This document shows, piece by piece, positions 21,352-32,180 of a stretch of 64,000 bases of DNA. The position numbers and the translations under genes were made by a program. Position 1 is the first letter of the stretch. The number at the start of each line of letters is the position of its first letter. The DNA is from Allium sativum (Eukaryota; Streptophyta; Magnoliopsida; Asparagales; Amaryllidaceae), in contig CM060922.1 of NCBI GenBank assembly GCA_030737875.1, positions 320,752,956 through 320,816,955 on the forward strand. Direction: 5' to 3'. The notes beneath the pieces were generated by a model. The model was given only the letters and a program-made list of their open reading frames with translations, ran no database searches and was not told where the DNA came from.

Positions 21352-23519
21352 ATGGCTGGAAATAAGTCTAAGGAAGTGCGAGCTTCACAGGCGAGTGAAG
21401 ATGCGAATGAAGCGATTGAAGAAAGCGTGCATGAACAAGTCAACGAAAGACCCTCGGATCGCGGAACGGAGATGGCGAACCGAACCGTGGAGGGCAATCC
21501 GAACCGAACCATTGAAGGGGTTGTCACTCGATCCCATGATAACACCACGAACCCCCTCCCAATGTTACCACGATCCGATCCCGGGGGGGTGCTGCGAGCC
21601 GCCGACACCGATCCACCACGATCCGAGGTGATGACCAGGTTACAACTCGACATGGAAAGGAGCCTATGGCTCGCTCTTCCCGTCCTGGTCCCTCTGTTCG
21701 ACCTGGCTCAAGCTCTCTGCGCATAAGGGAAAATATTGATGATCAGTATGACCCCTCTGCTCCAGTTACTGAAGGAGATCTTTCTCGCTTCGTTGAAATG
21801 TGGGATAGGTTGTTTGATGAAATAGCTGCTCAATGGCGGGAAAACTCCATGCTGCGACAGAATTTGACTGCAATGGATAGACGTCTGGATGTTCTTGTAA
21901 GGCAAAGAACACCTCCTCCAGTTCGTCCGCTCACCCCAGAATATTCTTCTTCATCGGAAGAATCGCCAAGACCTCCGCGGCGACTGTATGAGCGGGCTGA
22001 AAACATAGAGCAGCTCCGATTTGGAACCTTGCCATCACGGGAGGAAGAGACACTTGGTGAGGGACCCTCAAACTGCAACTAAAATAATCATGCTGCAACT
22101 CCTAGAGCTCGAGTTGTGAATAATCCTGTTGAGAATAGACCACCTCAGCTCCTCCTCCATGCAAATACTCATAGTAACAGGGGGCAGCGAAGCCCAATCC
22201 GAGCTCCGGACTTCGTGGATGTTCCTAGAAGAGAGATCGGAGAATTCCACTGAGCTAGAAGCGCTGACCCCGAGCCTCCGATGACCAGTGAAAATGATGC
22301 AGCTATGGTCCATCAACTCCTAACGGATAGCCGTGGACAAAGGAATGAAGACGGGGGAATTGATTGCAGCCACACCCCTTTTACCGACGACATTCTAGAT
22401 GTAACATTCCCTAGGTGCTTCAACATGCCTCAAATGAACCGTTACGCGGGTAGATCTGATCCAATCCAACATCTAATGAGATATTCTTGTTCAATGACCG
22501 CTGCCGCAGCCTCCGATGCTGTAAAGTGCAAAGCATTCCCTATATTCCTTGAGGATGTAGCGTTATTATGGTTTACTCGCTTACTAGCAAGATCAATTTC
22601 CAGTTTCAGGGAATTGAGTGAAAAGTTCATAGAACAGTTCCGCATCTACGCTCAAAGATCAAAAAGTGTGATTGACCTGTTCCTTGTCAAATAACGACCA
22701 GGTGAGAGTTTGAGGGGGTATCTGGATCGTTTCAACCTAGCCGCCACCGAAGTGAAGGATCCCCATGAGCCAACCGTTGTGGCAGCCCTAATTGATGGGG
22801 TAGATAAAGATACTGAATTTGGGAGATACCTGGCCGGTAAACCACTTCATACTAGAGAATTGTTTTACAAGAAAGCAAACGTACGCTTACGTCAGGAGGA
22901 GGTATATGCTAACCAAGAGATGAAAAAGGCAAATAAGGAGGAAAACCAAAGTAATGTCGCCATCAAGCAAACCGGAGACGGCTCGGGAAAGGTTGAAGTC
23001 GAAGTTGGAAACCGAAACCAGGGTGGCGGCCGCCAGTCAGGAAACAATGGTAACAACAGTAATGGAAATAATCGGAAGAGAAATCGGGGGAACGATTCCC
23101 AGAGAAGGACCCATCCCAGGTCTTTCGAAAATTATATGCCAATAAATGATACTTTGGAGAATATATTCATCGATTCGTACAACATTCTCCAACATAAAAG
23201 GCCTCCTCCAAGAGATTCGACAGAGAAAGACCGTGAGACGGGGAAGTTTTGTCTCTTCCATCAGACTCATGGCCACTCTACAAATGAATGCCGTCATCTG
23301 AGAGACGTAGTTGAGAGGTTGCTCCTAGAAGGGAAGTTGGATGAGTACCGAGTGACTCCTAGAGACATGGGGCAAGCTATTCAGACCCCGAACCAAAACC
23401 AGAATCAACCTACCGCCAGGCCAACTTCCCAGCAAAAAGGAAAGGATCTTGTTATCAATACCATAATCGGAGGGCTTCACCTAGCCGGGATGATTTCAAA
23501 GCGATGGACCGGTACGTAA
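21352..23519 (+). pseudogene. Tat-1 gag (capsid/nucleocapsid), disrupted
   Basis: Gag would form the virus-like particle that packages element RNA. The likely start is the ATG at 21,352 (MAGNKSKE), because Tat-2 gag also begins MAG. The capsid part includes HTPFTDDILDVTFPRCFNMP and PIQHLMRYSCSM, and a nucleocapsid-type Cys/His motif CLFHQTHGHSTNEC lies near 23,250. The first frame runs into a frameshift around 21,640-21,726. The main frame (21,666-23,519) then has in-frame stops at 22,080 (TAA), 22,251 (TGA) and 22,692 (TAA). Each stop could derive from CAA or CGA by one C-to-T change. The frame to protease shifts near 23,490. Confidence 0.9.
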
Positions 23520-24463
23520 ACGCAGCAAAGCATCATCTTGAGGCAGGAGAGTGCAGCAACCCTGAGGACAATGTCCCGGCAAAACAACAAAAGACGATGT
23601 CAGATGACGTCATTTTCCGCAACCGAGAGAGTATTGGAGTCCACGCTCCGACCGAAGATCCATTTGTAATCATAGTTCCTATTGGCCCGGCCACTGTACA
23701 TAAAGTTTTAGTGGATAACGGGAGTTCAGTCAACATTCTATTCAAAAAGACGTTTGATCTAATGAACATTGAATTGAAAGATTTAAAGCCATGTGAAGGA
23801 TGGATCCGTGGATTTAATGGGGCATCAACTACTCCAATGGGATATGTAGAACTACCAGTGATACTTGGGGAAGGAGAACGCCAGAGAGTGAGAATTCTTT
23901 CCTTCGTAGTTTTGGATATTGAATCGCCTTATAATGCCTTCTTGGGCCGACCGGCCCTAGCAAAGTTTAGAGCTTGTATAGCCCCCTAGTGCTTATTATT
24001 GAAGTTTCCTACAGAAGCTGGTGTTGGCATAGTCAGAGGAGATCAGGTTGCTGCACGTGCATGTTACATTGCAGAGCTAAAACTACTCCGTAAAGGAAAA
24101 GATATTGAGATTAAAGACGCTTCTTCCCCCACATGGGAGGAGACGTCATAGCAATTAAAGAGAATCACTATAGGTGAGTCGCCCAGAGAACTGCCCGAGG
24201 ATATAGATCCCAGAGAGGATGAAAAGTCTAGGGGCAGAATGGCGGCTCCCAACGAAACGACTGTGGATGTACCAATCGATGGTAGCGACCCAGAGAAGGT
24301 CCTGAAGATTGGATCCCAGTTGGATCCAGTTCGAGCTAAAGAACTAACGGATTTCCTGAAAGACAACTTGGACGTATTTGCTTGGACCCACGCAGACATG
24401 TATGGGATATCTCCATCAATCGTGAGCCATTCGTTGAACATTAACCCAAAGCACCCCCTGTAA
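23504..24463 (+). pseudogene. Tat-1 protease and pol linker, disrupted
   Basis: This is the aspartic protease that would cleave Gag-Pol. The active-site region reads VLVDNGSSVNIL (D71 of the frame beginning at 23,504), the DNGSS form usual in Tat-type elements. A GRPALAKF segment follows near 23,950. In-frame stops lie at 23,987 (TAG) and 24,149 (TAG); the protein similarity continues through both (KFPTEAGVGIVRGDQ after the first). The linker ends with DVFAWTHADMYGISP, which normally precedes RT. A one-base shift near 24,455-24,462 separates it from RT. Confidence 0.88.
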
Positions 24464-25256
24464 AACAAAAAAGCGAATGCTGGGCCCAGAGAGGTCCACA
24501 GCCTTAAAAGAAGAAGTTGAAAAGTTAAGGAGTAACGGGTTCATCAGAGATTCAACCTACCCAGATTGGATTTCAAATCCAGTTTTGGTAAAGAAAGCCA
24601 ATGGAAAGTGGCGTACGTGTATTGATTTTTCGGATTTGAATAAAGCCTGCCCAAAAGATAGCTTTCCGTTACCCAGAATTGATCAGTTGGTAGATTCAAC
24701 GGCAGGTCATGAGCTTCTCTCTTTCATGGATGCTTATTCAGGATATAACCAGATTCCTATGCATGTTCCTGATCAAGAACACACTAGCTTCATTACTGAT
24801 CTGGGATTATACTGCTACGTGGTAATGCCTTTTGGTTTGAAGAACGCAGGTGCTACATATCAACGGTTAGTGAACAGAATGTTCTATAACCAGATTAGGA
24901 AAACGATGGAGGTGTATGTTGACGACATGTTGGTTAAGTCCAGACAATCGTCCGATCACACTACTAACTTGGCAGAGATGTTTGGCATTCTTCGAAAGTG
25001 TGGGATGAAACTCAACCCAACAAAATGCTCATTTGGAGTTGCATCCGGGAAATTCTTGGGATTCATTGTCAGCTCACGCGGGATTGAAATTAATCCAAAC
25101 CAGATTGCAGCCATCAGAGATATTCAGGAGCCTAGACAAATCAAAGATGTGCAGAGCCTTGCGGGTAAAGTAGCGGCATTAAGCCGATTCATCTCTAGAG
25201 CGACAGACAAATGCATCCCATTTTTTGAATTGATAAAGCGAGGAAAACGCAATTAA
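24459..25256 (+). pseudogene. Tat-1 reverse transcriptase
   Basis: This RNA-dependent DNA polymerase would copy the element RNA. Within the frame beginning at 24,477 the catalytic Asp of FMDAYSGY is at residue 85 and the YVDD box at 147-150, both intact. VMPFGLKNAGATYQRLVN and KCSFGVASGKFLGF are typical gypsy RT segments. The frame ends in KRGKRN and a TAA at 25,254, where a one-base shift moves the continuing similarity (KWTPDCIEAFQNLLNHLE) to the next frame. The RT core itself is uninterrupted for about 250 codons. Confidence 0.93.
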
Positions 25257-26394
25257 GTGGACTCCTGATTGCATTGAAGCATTCCAGAACCTGTTGAATC
25301 ATCTGGAGAGACATCCGATACTGTCTAAGCCGGTGGATCACGAGGATTTATTCGTGTACTTAGCGGTGTCATCCCACGCGATCAGCTCAGCGTTAGTGAG
25401 AGAAGAAAACAAGATTCAAAGGCCAGTGTACTACGTGAGTAAAAAATTGGCGGCAGCTGAACGCAATTATCCGAGGATCGAAAGGCTAGCGTACAGTTTA
25501 TTGATTGCATCAAGGAAACTCCGACATTATTTCCAAGCTCATCCTATCACCGTGTACACAGATCATCCGCTCAAGCAAGTTCTACAGAGACCAGAAGCTT
25601 CTGGAAGGTTGCTTAAGTGGAACATTGAACTGAGTCAATTTGATTTAAATTTTCAGCCCCGATGGTCAATACGGGGACAAGTGCTGGCAGATTTCATAGC
25701 AGAATTTACTGCCTCGGAGGACGACATGGTAAACGAAAAGACTGACCCGCCAAAGTTACTTCTCGATCCTAGTGCATGGAAATTGTATATTGATGGCGCT
25801 AGGAATGATAAACGATCTGGTGCCGGAGTGGTGTTTGAAACTCCTGAAAAAAGACTGATATCTTATGCTATCTGGCTGGAATTTCACGCCACTAACAATG
25901 ACTCCGAATATGAAGCCCTGATAGCCGGGTTAAGGATTGCAAAAGAATTAAAGATCGCGAAGCTGGACATATTTTGTGACTCCAAGTTGGTTGTAAATCA
26001 GGTTTCTGGAAAATTTCGAGCTAAGAGCCCAAGATTAATTTCGTATTTGGAGAAAGTAAAGGAGTTGCTGATAGGTTTTGATCACTATAGTATCTCTCAT
26101 ATTCCGCGGTCAGAGAACCAACAGGTAGATAAATTAGCTAAGATGGCTAGTTCCGATGATCCTGAAGGGATCAGACTAGCCCCAGTTGAAGTGCTTCGGT
26201 TCCCTTGTATAGATCAGATGGAAATTGATCTGGTACTAGAAATTGAGCCAGAAAGGGAATCATGGATGACCCCACTAAAGAATTTCCTAATGAATGGAAC
26301 GCTTTCGACCAAGAAGAGCGAGAGGCGTAAAGTAATTCGTAAATCTTCCCGATATGTTCTGCAAGACGGAGTCCTGTATTGACAGGGATTTTCG
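25257..26394 (+). pseudogene. Tat-1 dual RNase H region
   Basis: Two RNase H domains follow RT. In the frame beginning at 25,294 the gypsy-type RNase H spans about residues 1-140, with LAVSSHAISSALVRE, YVSKKL, E63 and YTDH (D90). A second, archaeal-type RNase H spans about 160-285, with YIDGA (D167), YEALIAG (E207), FCDSKLV (D229) and VDKLAKMA (D279). This pair marks the Tat lineage. One supposed role of the second domain is removing RNA primers. A TGA at 26,380 separates it from integrase in the same frame (LY*QGFSMPLLRC) and could derive from CGA by one change. Confidence 0.92.
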
Positions 26395-27483
26395 ATGCCT
26401 CTCCTTCGGTGTATAGCCCATGACGACATCAAATGTGTACTGCGGGAAGTGCATGAGGGTGAATGTGGCGATCACACGGGAGGACAAGCTTTGGCAAAAA
26501 AGGTGTTGCGGTATGGTTATTTCTGGCCTACCATAAACAAAGACACAACAAAGTACGCGCGACGTTGCGATGCTTGCCAAAGATTTTCGAGGATTCCCAG
26601 GGCACCTCCTGGTCAGTTAAAAACAATGACAAGTCCGTGGCCTTTCGCTATGTGGAGAATTGATATCATTGGAACCCTCCCTATTGCAAAAGGTAGAGCA
26701 AAGTTCGCCATTGTAGCGGTAGACTACTTCACCAAGTGGGTTGAGGCCGAACTGTTGACTGCAATTACAACCAAGCGAGTGATCAATTTCGTTGTTAAGA
26801 ACATTATTTGCCGGTTCGGGATTCCGAAGATCGTCATAACTGACAATGGAACCCAATTTTACAGCAGCGAATTCAGGAACTTCTGCCAGAAATACCACAT
26901 TGAGAAACGATACACCTCTGTGGCGCATCCGCAGTCGAACGGACAGATCGAAGCAGCAAATAAAGTGATTAAGTCCATTATCAAAAGAAGATTGAAGCGG
27001 GCCAAAGCTATGTGGGTCGATGAGTTACCCTTGGCATTATGGGCCTATAGGACGACATATAAATCGGCAACAGGCCATACCCCCTTCTCCCTTGCTTTTG
27101 GAGCAGAAGCGGTCATCCCGGTTGAGCTAAAAGTACCATCTCATCGAGTTACTTATTACGATCCAATGACTAATAATGAGTTGCTCCTCGAATCCCTAGA
27201 TTCAACAGAAGAGAAGAGGGATGAAGCAGACTTGCGTGCCTTGAGACACAAGCAACAGGTCGCACGATACTACAACAAAAAGGTTCGAGCTCGAATCTTT
27301 GAACCCGGAGACTTGGTTCTGAAGCGTGTCTTTCCACCCCCGACTCATATGGGTGCGAAGTGGGAAGGACGGTACTCCATTCTACGAAAGCTTGATAATG
27401 GAACCTTCAAGCTAGCTACATTGGATGGAGAGGAAATCCCCAGAGTGTGGAATGCCCAACATTTGTGGCCTTATCTGACATAA
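26395..27483 (+). CDS. Tat-1 integrase (open frame, pol 3' end)
   Basis: Integrase would insert the DNA copy into the genome. The 362-codon frame is open. It has an HHCC zinc motif (H20, H27, C58, C61) and the catalytic triad D90, D150 and E186, with exactly 35 residues between the second Asp and Glu. YTSVAHPQSNGQIEAANK surrounds the Glu. The C-terminal part has FEPGDLVLKRVF, GAKWEGRY and DNGTFKLATLDG; I see no chromodomain, as expected for Tat. It would be made only as part of Gag-Pol, so the M at 26,395 is not a real start, and the upstream stops silence it. Confidence 0.93.
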   Translation: MPLLRCIAHDDIKCVLREVHEGECGDHTGGQALAKKVLRYGYFWPTINKDTTKYARRCDACQRFSRIPRAPPGQLKTMTSPWPFAMWRIDIIGTLPIAKGRAKFAIVAVDYFTKWVEAELLTAITTKRVINFVVKNIICRFGIPKIVITDNGTQFYSSEFRNFCQKYHIEKRYTSVAHPQSNGQIEAANKVIKSIIKRRLKRAKAMWVDELPLALWAYRTTYKSATGHTPFSLAFGAEAVIPVELKVPSHRVTYYDPMTNNELLLESLDSTEEKRDEADLRALRHKQQVARYYNKKVRARIFEPGDLVLKRVFPPPTHMGAKWEGRYSILRKLDNGTFKLATLDGEEIPRVWNAQHLWPYLT

Positions 27484-27574
27484 GGATGTCGGATTTATTC
27501 TTTTGTTTCATAGGACCATGTAAAAGGCACGACTTGCCTGGAATAGTTCTATTTTTTAAGCAAAATATTATAAA

Positions 27575-27605
27575 GTGGACGTAGGTTACAATCTGACCGA
27601 ACCAC
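27575..27605 (+). other. Internal copy of the Tat LTR hairpin
   Basis: GTGGACGTAGG...CCGAACCAC followed by TATAAA, just after pol, repeats the core of the LTR (34,250-34,279; split at 17,281-17,290 and 21,099-21,118; Tat-2 57,458-57,487). GTGG and CCAC can pair. Confidence 0.75.
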
Positions 27606-27796
27606 TATAAAAATACCATGTGTCATTTACCTTTATTGCACTATTATTTATCCGCTTTTTTATCTTTATAAAATTTGCTGTAAACTATGTGGCAATCACA
27701 GGAACATGTAACTCCAGGTGCCTTCCATCAGGATGGAGAGCAATCCGCAGCTAGAACTTTGAAGGAACAATGAAATGAATCACATCATTGACAGAA

Positions 27797-28170
27797 CTCT
27801 AACCTTGGCAACCGCTAGGAGAGTATAAAAGCGTCCATGATAGAGCGTTGAGAAAGAGCTCTTACCTCGCTGAAGGATCGGGGGGCGACTGAACAGCCGA
27901 GCTCGAACTCCAACCTTGGCGACCGCCAGGAGAGTATAAAAGCGTCCATGATAGAGCGCCGAGAAAGAGCTCTTACCCCGCTGAAGGATCGGGGGGCGAC
28001 TGAACAGCCGAGCTCAAAATCTAACCTTGGCGACCGCCAGGAGAGTATAAAAGCGTCCATGATAGAGCGCTGAGAAGGAGCTCTTACCCCGCTGAAGGAT
28101 CGAGGGGCGACTGAACAGCCGAGCTCGAACTCAAACCTTGGCGACCGCTAGGAGAGTATAAAAACATCTG
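27797..28170 (+). repeat. Tandem repeat of about 111 bp, four copies, in Tat-1 downstream region
   Basis: Units start at AACCTTGGC at about 27,797, 27,912, 28,022 and 28,133. Each has AGGAGAGTATAAAAGCG followed by GCTGAAGGATCGGGGGGCGA. The last copy is partial and grades into degenerate repeats to about 28,340. Tat elements are known for hypervariable tandem repeats downstream of pol that can seed satellite DNA. A minus-strand frame here only translates the repeat. Confidence 0.92.
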
Positions 28171-28676
28171 CAATTAAGCCCTGACAAGGATGCTGGAGAC
28201 TTGGCGTCCCCAGAATTACTGCCCCGTTAAAGGATCGGTGAGCAGATCATGATACGAGTTCGAACTTTAACCCGCTGATGGATCGGGAAAGCATAGAGGC
28301 ACCGAAGATTCGGCGCCTCAGGGACTATAATTCTACTAAAAAATTCAAAGTCCCCCGTGCTCAAATATAGGGGGCAACATGCATAGAAATTGTTAAATTC
28401 TTTCTGTTGCTTGAATGATTTGTGATATAATTTTAGTTTGGTTATAGCCAAATGACTTGTGACTAAGTATGAAGAGTTTATTGACTGCAGGTACACGATG
28501 ACGCAAAAGAAATAAACTTTCATTCATAAACTGCAAACCTACAAGATAAAAGAGGAACCTAAACAAAAGCGAGGGCCATTCTCACAATTACATTTCATGG
28601 CCAGTGTAAAGCCTAAAAATCCTAAAGACAAAATAAGAATTGATATCTGCATCCTACTTATGCTGGGGGGAGGGGG
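28171..28676. other. Tat-1 downstream region, no gene seen
   Basis: Degenerate relatives of the 111-bp repeat (CCCGCTGATGGATCGGG) lie up to about 28,340. Beyond that is AT-rich sequence reaching the 3' end of the antisense gene. Nothing else is recognised. Confidence 0.6.
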
Positions 28677-30722
28677 CTATGTAGGCTTCTTGCTCTTTTT
28701 CTGCTTCCCCGATTCCTCCTTGTCAACATCCGAACGACCATCTTTTTTCCTCTTCCTCTTATCAACAAGAGGCTCCGGTGAAGAACTAGAGGATTGAGAG
28801 GCTAGTTGTGAAGTTATTGATATGGAGGAAAATCTTACGACCAACCCAGTTTTGGGGTCGATCTCGTAAATAGGGGGCACATATACTGGAACCTGTCCCC
28901 CTCTCATAAGGAGCAACTGCTCCTCCTCTTCGGCCGGTTGTTCAGCCATGGTTTCCTCATCATCGCCTCTGCTCTCTTTGGTAATGGCGACTTCCTCTTC
29001 AACGTCGTCGTGGCGTCCGTCCATGTCTTGCAAAGCCTCAATGGGTTCAGCATCTGGGGGGACATCGGCACCAACACTTGGCAGGATGTCAATCTTCTCT
29101 GCCTCTGCTTTCTTTTCAGCATCCTTGTCAACTAGCCCGCCACCTGTATCATGAGAAACAAATGTTATTTTGGGAGAAAATGCGGTTTGCTCAGTTGATT
29201 GTCCGACAAGACGACGACAAGTGACAATTGCTTTGGCAAGTTGCAGAGAAAATATAGAGATACCTTCCGTCGATCCTCCATCCGACCTAGCAGCAGAACC
29301 CCCGACAGCTGGAGGAGTTGGACCTAGAGGAATCAATGGATAATCTGGATTGTATTCCTCAATTTCGAAGGCCTTGGGCTCTGTAGCTGAGCTCGGGCCT
29401 TCTTCCATTTTCTCTTTGCCCTTCGCTTGAGTTTTCTCTTTTTCAATTTCTTCTTGGAGTAGGCGTCTGTCTTTCTCTAAATCCTCAAGCTCATTATCCC
29501 TAAGAATGGTCCGCATCTACTCATTCTCATCAATCTCGTCAACTCCTAATCGCTGTTTCTCACTCTCAACGATTGCATCCCATATGTTGGCTAGAGTGAC
29601 ATGGTAGTCTGGGATCTAGGAGATGTTACGGGTTTTGATGACCTGACCAAGGAAATCGAACAACATTTCTTCAAATCCTTCGATCTCCTTCTCTCTCTCT
29701 CTCGAGAAGCTTTTCATTAGAAACAGTGGTCATTTCAATGGCACTCTCCACATTATTTTCAGCAAGAATAGCGCGCTTCTCTGCATGCGCGAGTTGATCA
29801 TTCAGAATCGCCTTCTCCTTTTCGGCCAGAGCTAAGCTACCTTTCAAACTTGCCTTTTCTTTCTCCTAAGCAGCTCTTTTGGTCTCGAAGTGATCCTATG
29901 CTGTTTTCAGTTCGGTGTTGGCCATCCTGAGATCTTCCATCTCTTGCTTCAATAACGCTCGCTCTTTTCTATTAGAATCAAGCTCATTATGGAAACGTTG
30001 CCTGGCCTCCTCCAGCTCTGTTTTGTAAGCTTTAGCGTCTCGTTGAGCCAAGGCAAGCAAAGATTGTGCATCCTCTAAGTCCTTCTCCATTTTTGCCCTG
30101 GCCTTTTCATTGTTATATATCTTCACTTTGGATCTATGCGCTTCCATCTCAAGCGTTCGGATGACGTCTGAAAGAATGACAGCATGTTTCTTCATCGCCT
30201 CATACTGCTTGGCTACATCGCGAATTTGCCCGATGACTTCAGTATCCCAGTTCCTAGGGACTGGTTCCAAGGTTGGAACAAACATCATCCTTTCGAAGAA
30301 GATATCAGGGAATTGTTCTCGCAACTTTTCCAGCTTAACCTGAGTCTCAGGACCATGGATATAATCTCGTGACCCGGGGACAATCAAACCTTGTTGGCAG
30401 GAAGGGACAATGTCAATTTTCTCCTTCTCAGAATCCTTGTTTGGATCCTTACTTTTATCCTTGGGCTCGTGGTGCCGTTTTGATGATCTGTTGTGAGAGG
30501 GTGCACTCTTCGGAGGGGTTAAGTCTTTGGGAAGTTGTTTTCCCCCTGTAGGCGGCACCGAATGACTGGAAGGCTTACCAGAGGTTGGTTTTGATGGAGA
30601 CCTGGATTGTGAAGAAGTAGGCTTGTGAGAATGACCGCGAGCACGCTCAGGATTTGGATGAAGGCTAGGTTTGCCTTCACGGAGAGAGCGATAGGAATAA
30701 GATCGTCTGCGAGACATCTTCC
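28677..30722 (-). pseudogene. Tat-1 antisense gene, C-terminal exon(s), coiled coil
   Basis: The minus-strand exon begins after a good acceptor (TTCTTTTGCAG) at 30,722 and opens GKMSRRRSYSYRSLREG. A basic, Ser/Pro-rich stretch is followed by QFPDIFFERM and a long heptad-like coiled coil (from about residue 155 of the frame starting at 30,717). The frame meets TAG at 29,896 and TAG at 29,866, both explainable as CAG-to-TAG, and coiled-coil similarity continues beyond. A further frame (29,516-28,677) is acidic and ends in a Lys-rich tail (KRKKDGRSD...KQKKSKKPT). Tat-2 has a relative with the same FPD motif and coiled coil. The function is unknown. Confidence 0.75.
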
Positions 30723-30781
30723 CTGCAAAAGAAACAAGAACATATTAAAACCTTGAATACTGTTGATATAAAAGTGTGGGG

Positions 30782-31386
30782 TCAGGCAGTGCGTGTGATT
30801 TGTGCATCCCATATAATTCCCCCTAACAGACCAGGGCCCGAAGTCAGGCTCATCTGAGTAGTTTCTCGTTCTCCAACTGGAACGGTTGTTTCCTCAGAAG
30901 TAGGGAAAAATGGCTCCCCTTCGAAGTCTCCCTGTGCATATACATCATCAGGCAAAGGAATTTTGCTCAGTTCTTTAAATAGCCGCTCTTCAGTTAAATC
31001 ATCGGGAGAAGCAGGTTCAACTGATAGAGAGGCCCTTAAGGGGAAACCCCCCGGAGAGACTGGGATTTCCTTAGACTTATCAGCACGGGCCTCATCTCCT
31101 CTATATATGTTTAGGTCTTCGTCGTCCTGGATGATTATCGGTGAAGGACTCTTACGAAATTTAGTTGTTTCTGCTGCCCGTGACGTTCCTTCTCCTTCAG
31201 TCGGGGGCACGTATTTGTAGGGTTTGCCGCCTGCACCAAGTCCAAACCTTATATCCAAAAGGCGGTGCTTGTGAAGATTCTCGTCAGTAATGCACTTCTT
31301 GATCTTTAGGAAATCAGATTTGCTTTGCAGAAGAAGGGACAGTCGATTATTGTATACCGAGCCTTCCGTCTTGGGAAAGACGTGAG
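30782..31386 (-). pseudogene. Tat-1 antisense gene, middle exon
   Basis: The exon begins after the acceptor CTCTAACCAG (ending 31,387), which closes a 74-bp GT-AG intron (31,460-31,387). It reads through VFPKTEGSVYNN and IRFGLGAGGKPYKYVPPTEGEG and is then low in complexity and acidic. It ends before an intron whose acceptor is at 30,723; I could not find a convincing donor, which may be mutated. The part before the Met at 31,258 belongs to the same open frame. Confidence 0.7.
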
Positions 31387-31460
31387 CTGGTTAGAGAAAA
31401 GAAGCATGTTAATGCTTCGATTTCTTAAACAAGTTATTCAATCAAAAGTTTAAAGTTTAC

Positions 31461-32180
31461 TTGATTTAAGCCATCTTCTTAAACACCCAGCCTGTCTCTT
31501 TATATAGAACCAATCGGCCTTGGGATCCCCTATGTTGCTGTATCCATCAGACAAAACCTTCGTATTTGCTACCAATTCGAAGAAAGAGAAATTTGGGGTT
31601 GCCGAGGAGCGATGCTTGAAAAGGTAAAAGAATTTCAAATCTTTAAACGTGAGCTCGGTATGCAGGATTTCCGCGTATGCGATGTATAGAGTGTATAGAG
31701 CTGCGTAGGCATTGGGATGAAGCTGCATTGGATCAATACCCAATCGTTTTAGGGTCTCAGTGACGATTGGAGGAAACGGAGGAATAGCGCCTACCCAGCA
31801 CATGAGTCGGCTAAGTGTCATATACCCCTCCGGAGCCAAATGAGGTCTATCTTCGCTGCCGAGTGTCCTCACGTCATCCCAGGGGATCCGTGTCTCAAGC
31901 AAATTCTCTTAAGCTTTATGTCATCAAGTTTGGAAGCTAAAGAGTCAGTGAATTTCTCTATTTCTATTGCACTAGGAATTTCGTCGGGAGCTCGGCCGTC
32001 TACTTCGGACTCCTCACCAAGCGAGGTACTCTCAGACGGATTCGATTCTGTTTCTACCTCATATTCGGATCCAGAATCCGCACCCTCTAGATTAGTTGGA
32101 AAAACCTCGGGGTTGTGATGCTCATACACCTCGGGATCCGTCTCTGTATCAGATCTTGAAGGGGAACGATTATCCGACAT
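31461..32180 (-). pseudogene. Tat-1 antisense gene, N-terminal exon, Transposase_28-like
   Basis: The start is MSDNRSPSRSD at 32,180, with an acidic N-terminus. A one-base frameshift near 31,890-31,905 joins it to the frame 31,902-31,450, which reads APEGYMTLSRLMCWVGAIPP, LKRLGIDPMQLHPNAYAAL and FSFFELVANTKV. This resembles the plant family Pfam calls Transposase_28, 'putative gypsy type transposon' (from memory of the family). The exon ends at a GT donor at 31,460 after WLKSSK-like codons. Antisense extra genes downstream of pol are known in Tat elements; their role is not established. Confidence 0.75.

Noticed and set aside
24459..27483. An endogenous pararetrovirus.
   Set aside because: The order protease, RT, RNase H, second RNase H, integrase with D,D35E, flanking LTRs and a 5-bp duplication define a Ty3/gypsy Tat retrotransposon.
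27815..28060. A repetitive 81-codon minus-strand frame.
   Set aside because: It is a translation of the 111-bp repeat downstream of Tat-1 pol.
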